Of a stretch of 64,000 bases of DNA, positions 27,195 through 36,473 are shown piece after piece. The stretch comes from Stappia sp. BW2. Its GTDB lineage: Bacteria; Pseudomonadota; Alphaproteobacteria; Rhizobiales; Stappiaceae. The position numbers and the translations under genes were made by a program. Location of the stretch: NCBI RefSeq assembly GCF_008107695.1, contig NZ_VIRG01000070.1:1488001-1552000 (forward strand). The letters run 5' to 3'. How positions within the stretch are numbered: the first letter of the stretch is position 1; every line of letters begins with the position of its first letter. A model generated the notes under the pieces. That model saw only the letters and a list, made by a program, of their open reading frames with translations, was not told the DNA's origin and did not search any database.

Positions 27195-27572
27195 TCAGTC
27201 GACAGCAATAAGTGCAGCAGCGACTGCCCGGTCGTCTGACAGAAGCACGTTGAACGTGCGTATCGCCGCTCCGGTCGACATGGGGTCGGACAAGATGTCC
27301 GCCTCGCGAAACAGGTTTTTCAGATCTGCCGGCAAGGGCTGGAGTTCCTTGCCTGTTCCAACCAGAAGCACTTCAATATCTTCCTGTTCGTCCAGAACCT
27401 TCTGAAAGGCTTCAGGAGAAAAAGCAGACGTATCGTGCACGTCCCAGCCGTAAATGCCACTCGGAACACAAAGCAACGATCCGCGATGAGACATACCGGC
27501 AAACCGGAAGCCGCCATTGCCATAGGCTTCAAGCGGCGCCCGGCCCGGAAAGTGCGCATCGCGGATGTCCAT
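27195..27572 (-). CDS. Mth938-domain protein (DUF498), NDUFAF3-like
   Basis: This 125-residue single-domain protein matches the Mth938 fold, with MDIRDAHFPGRAPLEAYGNG at the start and VLLVGTGKELQPL in the middle. The human homologue NDUFAF3 helps assemble complex I, and the bacterial gene is typically next to secF, as here (10-base gap). The start at 27572 with AAGGACGG upstream is preferred; the longer frame overlaps the end of secF. It probably shares the yajC-secD-secF transcript. Confidence 0.88.
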   Translation of the reverse strand: MDIRDAHFPGRAPLEAYGNGGFRFAGMSHRGSLLCVPSGIYGWDVHDTSAFSPEAFQKVLDEQEDIEVLLVGTGKELQPLPADLKNLFREADILSDPMSTGAAIRTFNVLLSDDRAVAAALIAVD

Positions 27573-27582
27573 CGTACCGTCC

Positions 27583-28533
27583 TTAAACCGACGCTTTGGT
27601 TTTTGGATCCTTTTCACCATCGTCGTCGTTCGGCGACATGGCCTCCGCACGGAGATTGAACAGGATCAGAAACGGAGCAGCCAGGAAGATCGACGAATAG
27701 GTGCCGATGACGATACCGAAGATCATCGCCAGCGTGAACGACTGGATGACTTCACCACCGAAGATGTAGAGCGCGAAAAGCGCCAGCAACGTCGTGAGGG
27801 AGGTCATGGTCGTACGAGACAGGGTCTCGTTGATCGACATGTCGAGCACTTCCGTCAGCGGCCGTTTCTTGTATTTGCGAAGGTTTTCGCGAATCCGGTC
27901 ATAGACGACCACGGTATCGTTGAGGGAATAACCGATGATGGTCAGCACGGCAGCGATACTGGACAACGAGAAATCGAGCTGCAGCAGCACGAACAAACCA
28001 ATTGTAATGACGACGTCGTTTGCTGTCGTCAGGATAGCCCCAACCGCAAATTGCCACTCGAACCGGAACCAGATGTAAAACAGGATCGCGAGCAAAGAGG
28101 CCGCAACCGCGATTGCACCTGCCTGCGCAAGCTCGCCAGAGACACGCGGGCCGACAACCTCGACCCGGCGGAAGTCCACTTTCTGGCCTTCGAAGATGGT
28201 CCGCACCTTGCCGACGACGGCCTGCTGCGCAAGCTCCCCACCGGGCTGCTCTTCAATGCGGATCAGGATATCGTCCGACCCGCCAAATTCCTGCACCTGA
28301 ACATCACCCAGATTCAGAGACGACAGATCTGAACGGATCGAGGCGATATCGGCTGGACCATCGGTCTTGATCTCGATGATTGTACCGCCCTTGAAGTCGA
28401 TGCCGTAGTTCAGCCCTACTGTGAAGAACGCCGCAAACGAGGCAATCACCAGGATGATGGACAGCGGAAAGCTGACTTTCCGCAGCCACATGAATTTGAT
28501 TTTCGTGTTGTCCGGAACAATTCTCAGCAACAT
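27583..28533 (-). CDS. secF: Protein translocase subunit SecF
   Basis: This 316-residue inner-membrane protein works with SecD to pull exported proteins through SecYEG using the proton gradient. It has the first membrane segment near residues 20-40, GIDFKGGTIIEI, a short periplasmic domain, and a five-helix bundle with GYSLNDTVVVYDRIREN. A charged tail ends the protein. secD lies 16 bases upstream. Confidence 0.97.
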   Translation of the reverse strand: MLLRIVPDNTKIKFMWLRKVSFPLSIILVIASFAAFFTVGLNYGIDFKGGTIIEIKTDGPADIASIRSDLSSLNLGDVQVQEFGGSDDILIRIEEQPGGELAQQAVVGKVRTIFEGQKVDFRRVEVVGPRVSGELAQAGAIAVAASLLAILFYIWFRFEWQFAVGAILTTANDVVITIGLFVLLQLDFSLSSIAAVLTIIGYSLNDTVVVYDRIRENLRKYKKRPLTEVLDMSINETLSRTTMTSLTTLLALFALYIFGGEVIQSFTLAMIFGIVIGTYSSIFLAAPFLILFNLRAEAMSPNDDDGEKDPKTKASV

Positions 28534-28549
28534 TTGTCAGTCTCCCGGA

Positions 28550-30166
28550 TCAAATCGGCAATTTCGACGGACGGCGGCGGCGGAGCCAAATGGCAACCAG
28601 CAACCGGCTGAACGTGAAAGCAGAAAACACTGTGGTGAAGATACCGATGGCCAGTGTCACGGCGAAGCCCTTGACCGGGCCCGAGCCGAGCTGAAACAGG
28701 ATCACGGCTGCGATCAACGTCGTGATGTTGGCATCCAGGATGGTGCCGAGGGCGCGGCTGAAACCGGCATCCACGGCTGATATGACAGACCTCCCTGCCC
28801 TTGCTTCTTCGCGGATGCGCTCAAAGATCAGCACGTTCGCGTCCACCGCCATACCGATCGTCAGAACGATACCGGCGATTCCGGGCAAGGTCAGTGTTGC
28901 CTGCAGCAGCGTCAATGCCCCGAAGATCAGGAAGACGTTCACTAACAGGGCGAGGTCAGCGATGATACCGAAGCGGCCGTAGGCCAGGATCATGAAGATG
29001 ATGACCAGACCACCACCGATAATCGACGCCAGCTTGCCCGCCTCAATGGAGTCCGCACCAAGGCCAGGACCGATGGAACGTTCCTCAATGACGGTCAGCT
29101 TAGCCGGCAACGCGCCTGCGCGCAGCAGCACGGCAAGGTCGTTGGCACCGTCAACCGTGAAGTTACCGGAAATCTGACCGGACCCACCGGTGATGGGTTC
29201 GCGAATGACCGGCGCGGAAATCACCTCATCGTCGAGAACGATCGCGAACGGACGGTTGACGTTCTGCTGCGTAATCTGGGCGAACTTGCGTGCACCGGAC
29301 TGATTGAAGCGGAAGTTCACCACCGGTTCGTTGTTTCGGGAATCGAAGCTGACCTGCGCATCGACAAGATCCTCCCCAGACAAAAGCGGAGCTTCCTCAA
29401 GAAGATATGGAATGGGGGGATCGTCCACCGACATCATGACAACCGTACCTGCAGGCGGACGGCTCTGAAGTGCCTGTTCGCCGGACATGGATGTGTCGAC
29501 CATGTGGAACGTGAGCTGTGCGGTTTGACCAACGAGAGCCTTCAGGCGTTCCGGATCGTCTTCACCCGGTGCCTCAACAAGGATCCGATCGGTTCCCTGC
29601 CGCTGAATGCTGGGCTCGGTGGTGCCGATTTCATCAACACGTCGCCGGATAACCTCGATCGACTGCTGAACGATGTTCGTCATGCGATCTTCGAGGCCCT
29701 GCTCGGAATAGGAAAAACGGATCAGTCCGTCTTCCGAGGCGGTCATGTCGAATTCATTGACCGCCTGCCCGCCAAAGACGCTGGACACCAGCGGGTTGAC
29801 GAGAGGCTGCAAACGCTCCTGCGCATCCGCCAGCCGGGTCAAATCGCGAATGCGGACCTGAGCCGTGTCTCCCTGAACTCCAAGCCCTGTATACCCGATG
29901 CGCGGATCTTCGCGCAGGGTCGACCGGATGTCACCGACAAGCGCTTTCATGCGCTTCTGGATGTAGTCCTGCTTGTCGATTTCATAGAGCAGATAAGCAC
30001 CGCCCTGAAGGTCGAGCCCCAGAACCATCTGGTTCTTCGGCAGGAAGTCCGGCCAGCTTTCAAGTTGTTTTTGGGAGAAGAAATTCGGCAGCGTGGTCAG
30101 GATGCCAGCGGCAACCACAAGCACGATAAGCGCGATTTTCCAGCGTGCGAAATAGAGCATGGTCAA
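28550..30166 (-). CDS. secD: Protein translocase subunit SecD
   Basis: This 538-residue subunit has an N-terminal membrane helix, the GLDLQGGAYLLYEID motif, the large periplasmic domain with the P1 head, and the C-terminal RND-like helices containing GMAVDANVLIFERIREE. Length is close to that of other alphaproteobacterial SecD. It sits between yajC (66 bases upstream) and secF. Confidence 0.97.
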   Translation of the reverse strand: MTMLYFARWKIALIVLVVAAGILTTLPNFFSQKQLESWPDFLPKNQMVLGLDLQGGAYLLYEIDKQDYIQKRMKALVGDIRSTLREDPRIGYTGLGVQGDTAQVRIRDLTRLADAQERLQPLVNPLVSSVFGGQAVNEFDMTASEDGLIRFSYSEQGLEDRMTNIVQQSIEVIRRRVDEIGTTEPSIQRQGTDRILVEAPGEDDPERLKALVGQTAQLTFHMVDTSMSGEQALQSRPPAGTVVMMSVDDPPIPYLLEEAPLLSGEDLVDAQVSFDSRNNEPVVNFRFNQSGARKFAQITQQNVNRPFAIVLDDEVISAPVIREPITGGSGQISGNFTVDGANDLAVLLRAGALPAKLTVIEERSIGPGLGADSIEAGKLASIIGGGLVIIFMILAYGRFGIIADLALLVNVFLIFGALTLLQATLTLPGIAGIVLTIGMAVDANVLIFERIREEARAGRSVISAVDAGFSRALGTILDANITTLIAAVILFQLGSGPVKGFAVTLAIGIFTTVFSAFTFSRLLVAIWLRRRRPSKLPI

Positions 30167-30232
30167 GCCTTAAATGCAGCCAGGCCGATCTGAAACCGGC
30201 CCGGCGATATCATCGAAGCAGCGGGGATCGCG

Positions 30233-30568
30233 TTACGCGTTGTCCTTGGCCGGTTCGGTTTTGGAACGCACTTCCTGCACCATGGAGCGGACCAGGCGAA
30301 CCTTGACGCCCTCTGACAGTTCCACCTGCACTTCACCGTCGTCTACGACTTTGGAAACCTTACCGATCAGGCCACCGGTGGTCACGACGGTGTCGCCACG
30401 ACGAAGGTTGGCAACCATTTCCTGATGCTTCTTCATGCGCTGGCGCTGCGGGCGGATGATCAGGAAGTACATGATTGCAAAGATCGCCACGAAAGGCAGA
30501 ATCTGGATCAAGAATCCGGAAGCGCCTGCCGCACCGGCTCCCTGCGCATAGGCTGGGGTTATAAACAT
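30233..30568 (-). CDS. yajC: Preprotein translocase subunit YajC
   Basis: This 111-residue SecDF partner has a single membrane helix (about 19-37, FLIQILPFVAIFAIMYFLII) followed by RPQRQRMKKHQ and the family motif LRRGDTVVTTGGLIGKV. TAGGAG precedes the ATG. It is the first gene of the yajC-secD-secF-Mth938 unit and diverges from the DUF815 gene. Confidence 0.95.
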   Translation of the reverse strand: MFITPAYAQGAGAAGASGFLIQILPFVAIFAIMYFLIIRPQRQRMKKHQEMVANLRRGDTVVTTGGLIGKVSKVVDDGEVQVELSEGVKVRLVRSMVQEVRSKTEPAKDNA

Positions 30569-30811
30569 TCACTTCTCCTAAGTGGCGTTTTTGATGACCA
30601 ACGCCCCTACTGGCGGGACATCGGCAAAAACGCTCTCATTCTGGTGGCGCGGACTATAACTGTGGCGCGCCTCATTTCAAGCTTTGCAAGCAGTTTCCAG
30701 CGTACCGGTATGGGAATAACTGACGTTTTCGCGTTTCCCGCACCGTGTTAATCCTGCCACCACTTAATTCAGGGCCTCACATGGGCCTTTTTGACAGGGC
30801 TTGCAAGAAGA

Positions 30812-31684
30812 ATGAACGATGAAAACGACCTCACGGCATTAAATGCCAAACTCGATTCCCTGATCGACCTGATTGCTCGTGCGGTGCCGGCCCTTCCTGG
30901 CAAACCTGATTTTTCAGCTGCTGATGCTTTCATCTGGTCGCCGGATCCGGGAGAACTGGTTCCGGTTAAAAAGGTCAACCGCGTCGACATCACACTTCTA
31001 TGTGCGGTTTCTCATGTCCGCGACCTTCTGCTCGACAATACCCGCCGTTTTGCGAAAGGCCTTCCTGCCAACAACGCTTTGCTTTGGGGTGCCAGAGGCA
31101 TGGGCAAGTCCTCGCTCGTCAAGGCAGCCCATGCGGCAATCGCCAGGGAGAAGGCATCCGATGGCCTGAAACTTATCGAAATTCATCGCGAAGACATTGA
31201 ATCCCTGCCCAAACTCATGAACCTCATCAGGGATACCTCCTGCCGGTTCATCATCTTTTGCGACGATCTGAGTTTCGACAATGACGATACTTCCTACAAA
31301 TCACTCAAAGCGGTGCTTGAGGGAGGAATCGAGGGTCGGCCCGACAACGTCATCTTCTATGCCACCTCGAACCGGCGTCATCTCCTGCCCAGGGACATGA
31401 TCGAGAACGAACGCTCAACAGCAATCAACCCTGCCGAAGCCGTTGAAGAAAAGGTCTCTCTGTCAGACCGGTTTGGCCTCTGGCTGGGCTTCCACAAGTG
31501 CAGCCAGGACGATTACCTGGATATGGTGCGTGGCTATGCCGCACACTTTGACCTGGAAATCGAAGCTGAAGAGCTGCGGGCAAAGGCTCTTGAATGGGCA
31601 ACGACGCGTGGAAGCAGGTCCGGTCGTGTCGCCTTCCAGTTCATCCAGGATATTGCAGGGCGTCTTGGCAAGACGATTTCCTGA
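30812..31684 (+). CDS. DUF815 family ATP-binding protein
   Basis: This 290-residue AAA-type P-loop protein has Walker A WGARGMGKSSLVKAA and Walker B FIIFCDDLSFD, followed by a sensor-like YATSNRRHLLPRDM. The family is common beside the sec genes in alphaproteobacteria, but its function is not established. The ATG at 30812 was chosen over a TTG 21 bases upstream. It is divergent from yajC and convergent with the LysM/M23 gene. Confidence 0.88.
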   Translation: MNDENDLTALNAKLDSLIDLIARAVPALPGKPDFSAADAFIWSPDPGELVPVKKVNRVDITLLCAVSHVRDLLLDNTRRFAKGLPANNALLWGARGMGKSSLVKAAHAAIAREKASDGLKLIEIHREDIESLPKLMNLIRDTSCRFIIFCDDLSFDNDDTSYKSLKAVLEGGIEGRPDNVIFYATSNRRHLLPRDMIENERSTAINPAEAVEEKVSLSDRFGLWLGFHKCSQDDYLDMVRGYAAHFDLEIEAEELRAKALEWATTRGSRSGRVAFQFIQDIAGRLGKTIS

Positions 31685-31691
31685 AACAGCA

Positions 31692-31715
31692 AAGCCCGGC
31701 ACAAAGGCCGGGCTT
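31692..31715. terminator. Terminator-like hairpin after the DUF815 gene
   Basis: AAGCCCGGC and GCCGGGCTT form a perfect stem between convergent genes; the T run is short, so efficiency is uncertain. Confidence 0.6.
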
Positions 31716-31804
31716 ATTGAAAGACACTCAGGTCTCTTATGTCGCTGAACTTGTGTCTCACCCGGCGGGAACGATGGTCCGGCCGGATGTGACTTTGGCA
31801 AGCG

Positions 31805-33232
31805 TCAGCGTCGCGGCAGGTATTTCAGCGGATCGACCGGCTTGTTGCCCTGACGCAGTTCGAAATGGAGCTGCGGCTGGTTGACCGATCCACTCGCACC
31901 GGCGAGCGCAACCACGTCGCCACGGCGGATGGTATCGCCCCGCTTGACCTTCAGCTCACTGTTATGCGCGTAGGCAGAGACCCATCCGTCATTGTGACGA
32001 ACGAGGATCAGATTGCCGTACCCCTTCAATTCATTACCCGAATAGATCACGGATCCGTCGTCGGCAGCGTGCACAGGCGTTCCTTCCGGAACAGCAAGGT
32101 TTACGCCTTCGTTCTTGCCGCCACCCGGCTTGGCGCCGAAGTCGGAGATGATGCGGCCGCGAACTGGCCAACGGAACTTGGCATCGACACCATCATCGTC
32201 CTGAACCTTGGCAACGACAGTTGGTGTCTTGATCGGTTTGGTCGGCTTGGCTTCCTGGGTAAGGGCCGGCTGCGGCAGTTTGGTTTTCTCAACCGTTCCG
32301 GAAGGGGCAGCAGCAACGGCCTTTGCACCGGAGGAATGTGTAGCCGGTTGACGGCGCGGTGTCGGAACGCCGGAAGATGCGCCGGAGGAAATGGAAGCGG
32401 TGGTCAGAGATTGATCGGAGCCGCCCGGCTTGCGTTTCGGCAAGGCGCTCACGTGAACAATGTCGACGTTGCCTTGACGTATGTCGGCAAAGGTCGGCTG
32501 CTGACCGTTTTTCCCACTGGGCCGCTGAATGTTTCCGACTGACGTCGGCACCGTCCCCGTAACAACGTTATCGTTACGCCCAACCTTGGGCAGCTTCACC
32601 TTGCGGTTTTCGCCATCGGTCGTGCTCGTTGAGCCGTTGCGTTCGGCATATACGTAAGTCGGGATGATAACGCTCTGACCCGGCTGTACCTGTGCCGGAT
32701 CTTTAATGCCATTGACCGCGACGATAGCCTGGATCGGAACACCATACCGTCGTGCCATGGAATTTAGGGAGTCGCCCTGGCGCATTTGAACACTTGTTCC
32801 ACCAGCAGACGTCCACCCCTTCCAGCTTTTTGCGCCGCTTGAAGCGGTCACAATTTCTGGAGTTGCCAGCGTCTCCACAGGAGCGGTCCGGGCAGGTGCG
32901 GCGCGCTGCGCTGTCGTCACGGGCGACGGCAACGGCGCGGACTGAACCTGCGACGCTCTACTTGGAATGGACCCGGTCGTCACTGGCTGGGACGTCCCCT
33001 GCGGAAGCCCCGCAGAGGTCCCACCCGGGCCATTCACGATGTCCTGATAGGACGGCTGCTTCTGGCCGCCGTTGAGAATATCCCGCTGATTCTGGGTGTT
33101 GCCCGTATAATAGGGTGGTTCACCAAATCGCTCGACCGCGCCGGAACATCCTGCGAGAGCAACTGCAACCAGCGACACTGTCGCCACCTTGCCCATCAGA
33201 TCCCTGCGGAGGGTACGCATCCGCTTCATCAT
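31805..33232 (-). CDS. LysM / M23-domain lipoprotein, NlpD- or DipM-like
   Basis: This 475-residue envelope protein starts with a lipoprotein signal whose lipobox reads LAGC near residue 29. It then has a long Pro/Ser/Thr linker, a LysM domain (MRQGDSLNSMARRYGVPIQA...VQPGQSVIIP, about 155-200) and a C-terminal M23 domain (about 365-470). The M23 zinc site is degenerate: GVNLAVPEGTPVHA has Asn where the His/Asp ligands belong, while AYAH and LHFEL remain. That suggests a catalytically dead activator of amidases in cell division, as known for NlpD/DipM. It lies in the conserved surE-pcm-nlpD order. Confidence 0.88.
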   Translation of the reverse strand: MMKRMRTLRRDLMGKVATVSLVAVALAGCSGAVERFGEPPYYTGNTQNQRDILNGGQKQPSYQDIVNGPGGTSAGLPQGTSQPVTTGSIPSRASQVQSAPLPSPVTTAQRAAPARTAPVETLATPEIVTASSGAKSWKGWTSAGGTSVQMRQGDSLNSMARRYGVPIQAIVAVNGIKDPAQVQPGQSVIIPTYVYAERNGSTSTTDGENRKVKLPKVGRNDNVVTGTVPTSVGNIQRPSGKNGQQPTFADIRQGNVDIVHVSALPKRKPGGSDQSLTTASISSGASSGVPTPRRQPATHSSGAKAVAAAPSGTVEKTKLPQPALTQEAKPTKPIKTPTVVAKVQDDDGVDAKFRWPVRGRIISDFGAKPGGGKNEGVNLAVPEGTPVHAADDGSVIYSGNELKGYGNLILVRHNDGWVSAYAHNSELKVKRGDTIRRGDVVALAGASGSVNQPQLHFELRQGNKPVDPLKYLPRR

Positions 33233-33459
33233 CGCCTTAACTCTAACCGCTAACTATGGCTGTTATGGTTAAGAGTAGACGCCAGTAAGGTTTATAAAGG
33301 CTAAAGACCGCTTCGACTTATGGTGAAAAACCGAGATTTCTCAGTATTAAAGCAAGCCAGAAAGCCAGCAATCACGCCACTTATAGTAAATTTAATCAGG
33401 AAAATGGACGAGCAGGCGCTCTGCATGAAAATCGCTAAGAATCGGTCAGAAACCTCGAT

Positions 33460-34152
33460 TTACAGCTTCTTGGCGATTCCCGGCTGCAACATGACCGTCC
33501 GCACCATCATCAGCGTTTCCGCTGTCACGACACTCTCGGTCTTCTGGAATTTAATGAGTGCCTGCGGCTGCTTGGCTTTGCCAACCGGAGCCACCAGAAT
33601 GCCTCCCGGATTCAACTGCTGCAGCCAGGCATCCGGAACTTCTTCCACCGCTGCATTGACGACAATCCTGTCGTAAGGTGCCTTCTGACGAAATTCGCTC
33701 AAACCGTCCGCCTGACGAGCCTTCACGTTTGTCAGTTTCAAGGCTTCGAACCTGCGGGTCGCCAAGTCGGTCAAGGTCGCGAATCTGTCCAGCGTTTCGA
33801 CATGGGCAGCGAGATGGGAAAGAACGGCGGCCTGATAACCGGAGCCCGTCCCGATTTCCAGAATGGCCTGACTGTTCGTGATGGCGAGTGCTTGCACCGT
33901 GTAGGCAACAACGGAAGGGGCTGAAACAATCTGCCCGCATTCTATTGGCAGCATCGCGTCTTCATAAGCAAGGCTGTGATGGCGAGCCGACAGAAAAAGC
34001 CGCCGGGGCACGCGTTCTATGGCCGCCAGGACGTCCCTTGCCCCGACACCGCGTTGTCGCAAGGCCAGAACCAACGATGCGCGGGCTTCCGCCTCATCCG
34101 GCAATGCGGACGCTGTCGCCCTTTTGTCCTTGCCGGACAAATGACCGGCCAT
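33460..34152 (-). CDS. pcm: Protein-L-isoaspartate O-methyltransferase
   Basis: This 230-residue enzyme methylates isoaspartyl residues of aged proteins using S-adenosylmethionine. The AdoMet site ILEIGTGSGYQAAVLSHL (about 96-113) and the substrate-loop sequence GQIVSAPSVVA are present, as is the C-terminal LNPGGILVAPVG. It starts 18 bases downstream of the surE stop, so the two are probably co-transcribed. Confidence 0.94.
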   Translation of the reverse strand: MAGHLSGKDKRATASALPDEAEARASLVLALRQRGVGARDVLAAIERVPRRLFLSARHHSLAYEDAMLPIECGQIVSAPSVVAYTVQALAITNSQAILEIGTGSGYQAAVLSHLAAHVETLDRFATLTDLATRRFEALKLTNVKARQADGLSEFRQKAPYDRIVVNAAVEEVPDAWLQQLNPGGILVAPVGKAKQPQALIKFQKTESVVTAETLMMVRTVMLQPGIAKKL

Positions 34153-34170
34153 AAACCGTTCCCCCAGGGT

Positions 34171-34929
34171 TTAACCCAACGCCTCCGCCAGGTGAGTCAC
34201 CAGATCGTGGGCTGTTAGATCTATGCGTAGCGGCGAAACGGAAACATATCCATCCGCAATCGCATGCAAATCGGAATTATCAAGCACGGATTTGCCGCGA
34301 TCCTGAAAACGCAGCCAGTAATAAGGATAGCCGCGCCCATCCTGTCGCTCGTCGATGGACAAACCACTTTGTTCATGATGGCCCTGGACGGTCACTTTCA
34401 CGCCCTTCACATTCTCTGCAGCGCAGGCCGGGAAGTTGACGTTTAGAAGCGTGTATTGCGGAAGCTTGAAATCGATCAATTTTCGGAAGAGATCCGGAGC
34501 CAGCGTTTCGGCGGTGGAATAGTCCGGCTCTGCACGCACATCCCAATTGTAGGCCTGGGAAACGGCAATGGATCTGATGCCGAGAATGGCAGCTTCCATG
34601 GCACCTGCCACGGTTCCCGAATATGTCACATCCTCTGCGAGGTTCTGGCCGCGGTTGATGCCGGACAGCACGAGGTCCGGTAGAGCTGGCAGCACCTTGC
34701 GCACTCCCATGATCACACAGTCAGTCGGCGTTCCTTTAAGGGCAAAGTGCCGATCATCTATCTTGCGAAGACGTAAGGGGTCGCTGAGCGTCAAGGAATG
34801 GGCGACACCGCTCTGGTCAGTCTCGGGAGCGATGACCCAGACGTCGTCAGACAGTGTCCTGGCAATGTTTTCCAGAACGGTCAATCCCGCTGACTGAATG
34901 CCGTCGTCATTGGTGATGAGGATACGCAT
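34171..34929 (-). CDS. surE: 5'/3'-nucleotidase SurE
   Basis: This 252-residue metal-dependent phosphatase acts on nucleoside monophosphates and is a stationary-phase survival factor. The signature MRILITNDDGIQSAGL opens the protein, and SGINRGQNLAEDVTYSGTVAGAMEA holds the conserved Asn and active-site loop. It lies between serS and pcm in the usual order; 190 bases without a gene separate it from serS. Confidence 0.96.
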   Translation of the reverse strand: MRILITNDDGIQSAGLTVLENIARTLSDDVWVIAPETDQSGVAHSLTLSDPLRLRKIDDRHFALKGTPTDCVIMGVRKVLPALPDLVLSGINRGQNLAEDVTYSGTVAGAMEAAILGIRSIAVSQAYNWDVRAEPDYSTAETLAPDLFRKLIDFKLPQYTLLNVNFPACAAENVKGVKVTVQGHHEQSGLSIDERQDGRGYPYYWLRFQDRGKSVLDNSDLHAIADGYVSVSPLRIDLTAHDLVTHLAEALG

Positions 34930-35121
34930 CTAGATACTGCTCCGTTTTCCCACGAGGCCTCCCGTCACAAGAACGGAAGAGCCGCCCGAAATGAAGATGG
35001 ACGGCAATCTTGCTCGGTTGCCGTCCATACCTATTAAATCGATCGGCGAAATGTCGTATCCAAACGCCGATGCTGATGGGTCGGGGGACTTCCAATTGGA
35101 GCCCCTTCCCGCCTTTTTAAG

Positions 35122-36408
35122 TCAGCCGATTTTTTCCAACCCGCCCATGTAAGGCCGCAGAACATCGGGAACGGTGATCGACCCATCGCCATTCTGATAA
35201 TTTTCCAGAACGGCAATCAGAGCCCGACCGACCGCAATGCCGGATCCGTTGAGCGTGTGCACATAGAGCGGCTGCTTGGAATCTGCCGGGCGGAACCTGG
35301 CGTTCATGCGACGCGCCTGAAAATCTCCACAAACGGAACAGGACGAAATTTCACGATAGGTATCCTGCCCCGGTAGCCAGACCTCGATGTCGTAGGTCTT
35401 TCGCGCACCAAAGCCCATATCGCCGGTGGACAGCGTCATCACACGGTAGTGCAGGCCGAGTTTCTGCAGAACTTTCTCAGCGCACCCCAGCATACGTTCC
35501 AGTTCGTTGAGCGACTCTTCCGGTTTGGTCACGGAAACGAGTTCGCACTTCTGGAACTGGTGCTGGCGCAGCATCCCGCGCGTGTCACGCCCTGCCGAAC
35601 CGGCCTCAGAGCGGAAACAATAGGTCAACGCGGTTACGCGCAGCGGCAATTGATCTTCTGGCAGGATCTCGCCGGCAACGAGATTGGTCAGAGGAATTTC
35701 CGCGGTCGGGATCAGGTAGTGATCCGTTGTGGTCTTGAAGAGGTCTTCCTCGAATTTCGGCAACTGCCCGGTGCCATAGAGCGGTTCGCTATGAACCAGA
35801 AGCGGCGGCGAAACCTCGGTGTAGCCGTTTTCCTGGGTGTGCAGGTCAATCATGAACTGGCCAAGCGCACGTTCCAGCCGGGCGATCTGACCCTTGAGGA
35901 CCACGAAACGCGATCCGGACAGCTTCGCTGCCGCGGCAAAGTCCATACCGCCCAGGTCTTCGCCCAGTTCGTAATGTTCTTTTGGCGCTTCATTGAAGGT
36001 GAGCACCGGCTTTTCACCATGGGTCTTCAACAGCACGTTGTCGGCTTCATCCGCACCCACCGGCACATCATCATGCGGCAGATTGGGAATGACAGCCATG
36101 GCTGCTTCCAGATCGGCGATGAGCTTGCGCTCTTCTTCCTCACCCGACTGAATGAAAGCTTTGATCTGCGCGACCTCGTCAATCAGCTCCTGAGCGCGGG
36201 CATCATCGCCCGAGCCCTTGGCCTTGCCGATTTCCTTGGAGGCGGCGTTGCGCCGTTCCTGGGCTTCCTGAAGCTTGGTGATATGGGAACGTCGGGAATC
36301 GTCCAGCGCGATCAGTTTGGCCGCGGAGGCCTCGTAACCCCGTTTCGCCAAGGCCTGGTCAAAGGCGGCTGCGTTTTCCCGTATCCATCTAATATCAAAC
36401 ATCTTCAC
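35122..36408 (-). CDS. serS: Seryl-tRNA synthetase
   Basis: This 428-residue class II synthetase has the long N-terminal coiled-coil arm that grips tRNA-Ser (about 25-105), then motif 2 (CFRSEAGSAGRDTRGMLRQHQF) and motif 3 (GSGIAVGRALIAVLENYQ). Length is normal. It follows tatC on the same strand after a 65-base gap. Confidence 0.97.
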   Translation of the reverse strand: MKMFDIRWIRENAAAFDQALAKRGYEASAAKLIALDDSRRSHITKLQEAQERRNAASKEIGKAKGSGDDARAQELIDEVAQIKAFIQSGEEEERKLIADLEAAMAVIPNLPHDDVPVGADEADNVLLKTHGEKPVLTFNEAPKEHYELGEDLGGMDFAAAAKLSGSRFVVLKGQIARLERALGQFMIDLHTQENGYTEVSPPLLVHSEPLYGTGQLPKFEEDLFKTTTDHYLIPTAEIPLTNLVAGEILPEDQLPLRVTALTYCFRSEAGSAGRDTRGMLRQHQFQKCELVSVTKPEESLNELERMLGCAEKVLQKLGLHYRVMTLSTGDMGFGARKTYDIEVWLPGQDTYREISSCSVCGDFQARRMNARFRPADSKQPLYVHTLNGSGIAVGRALIAVLENYQNGDGSITVPDVLRPYMGGLEKIG

Positions 36409-36473
36409 TTCCCGAACGACGGTCGTTTCAATTCATTCCGTCGGTCAATCCAGGAAGCAAAGCGACCAGGGCG

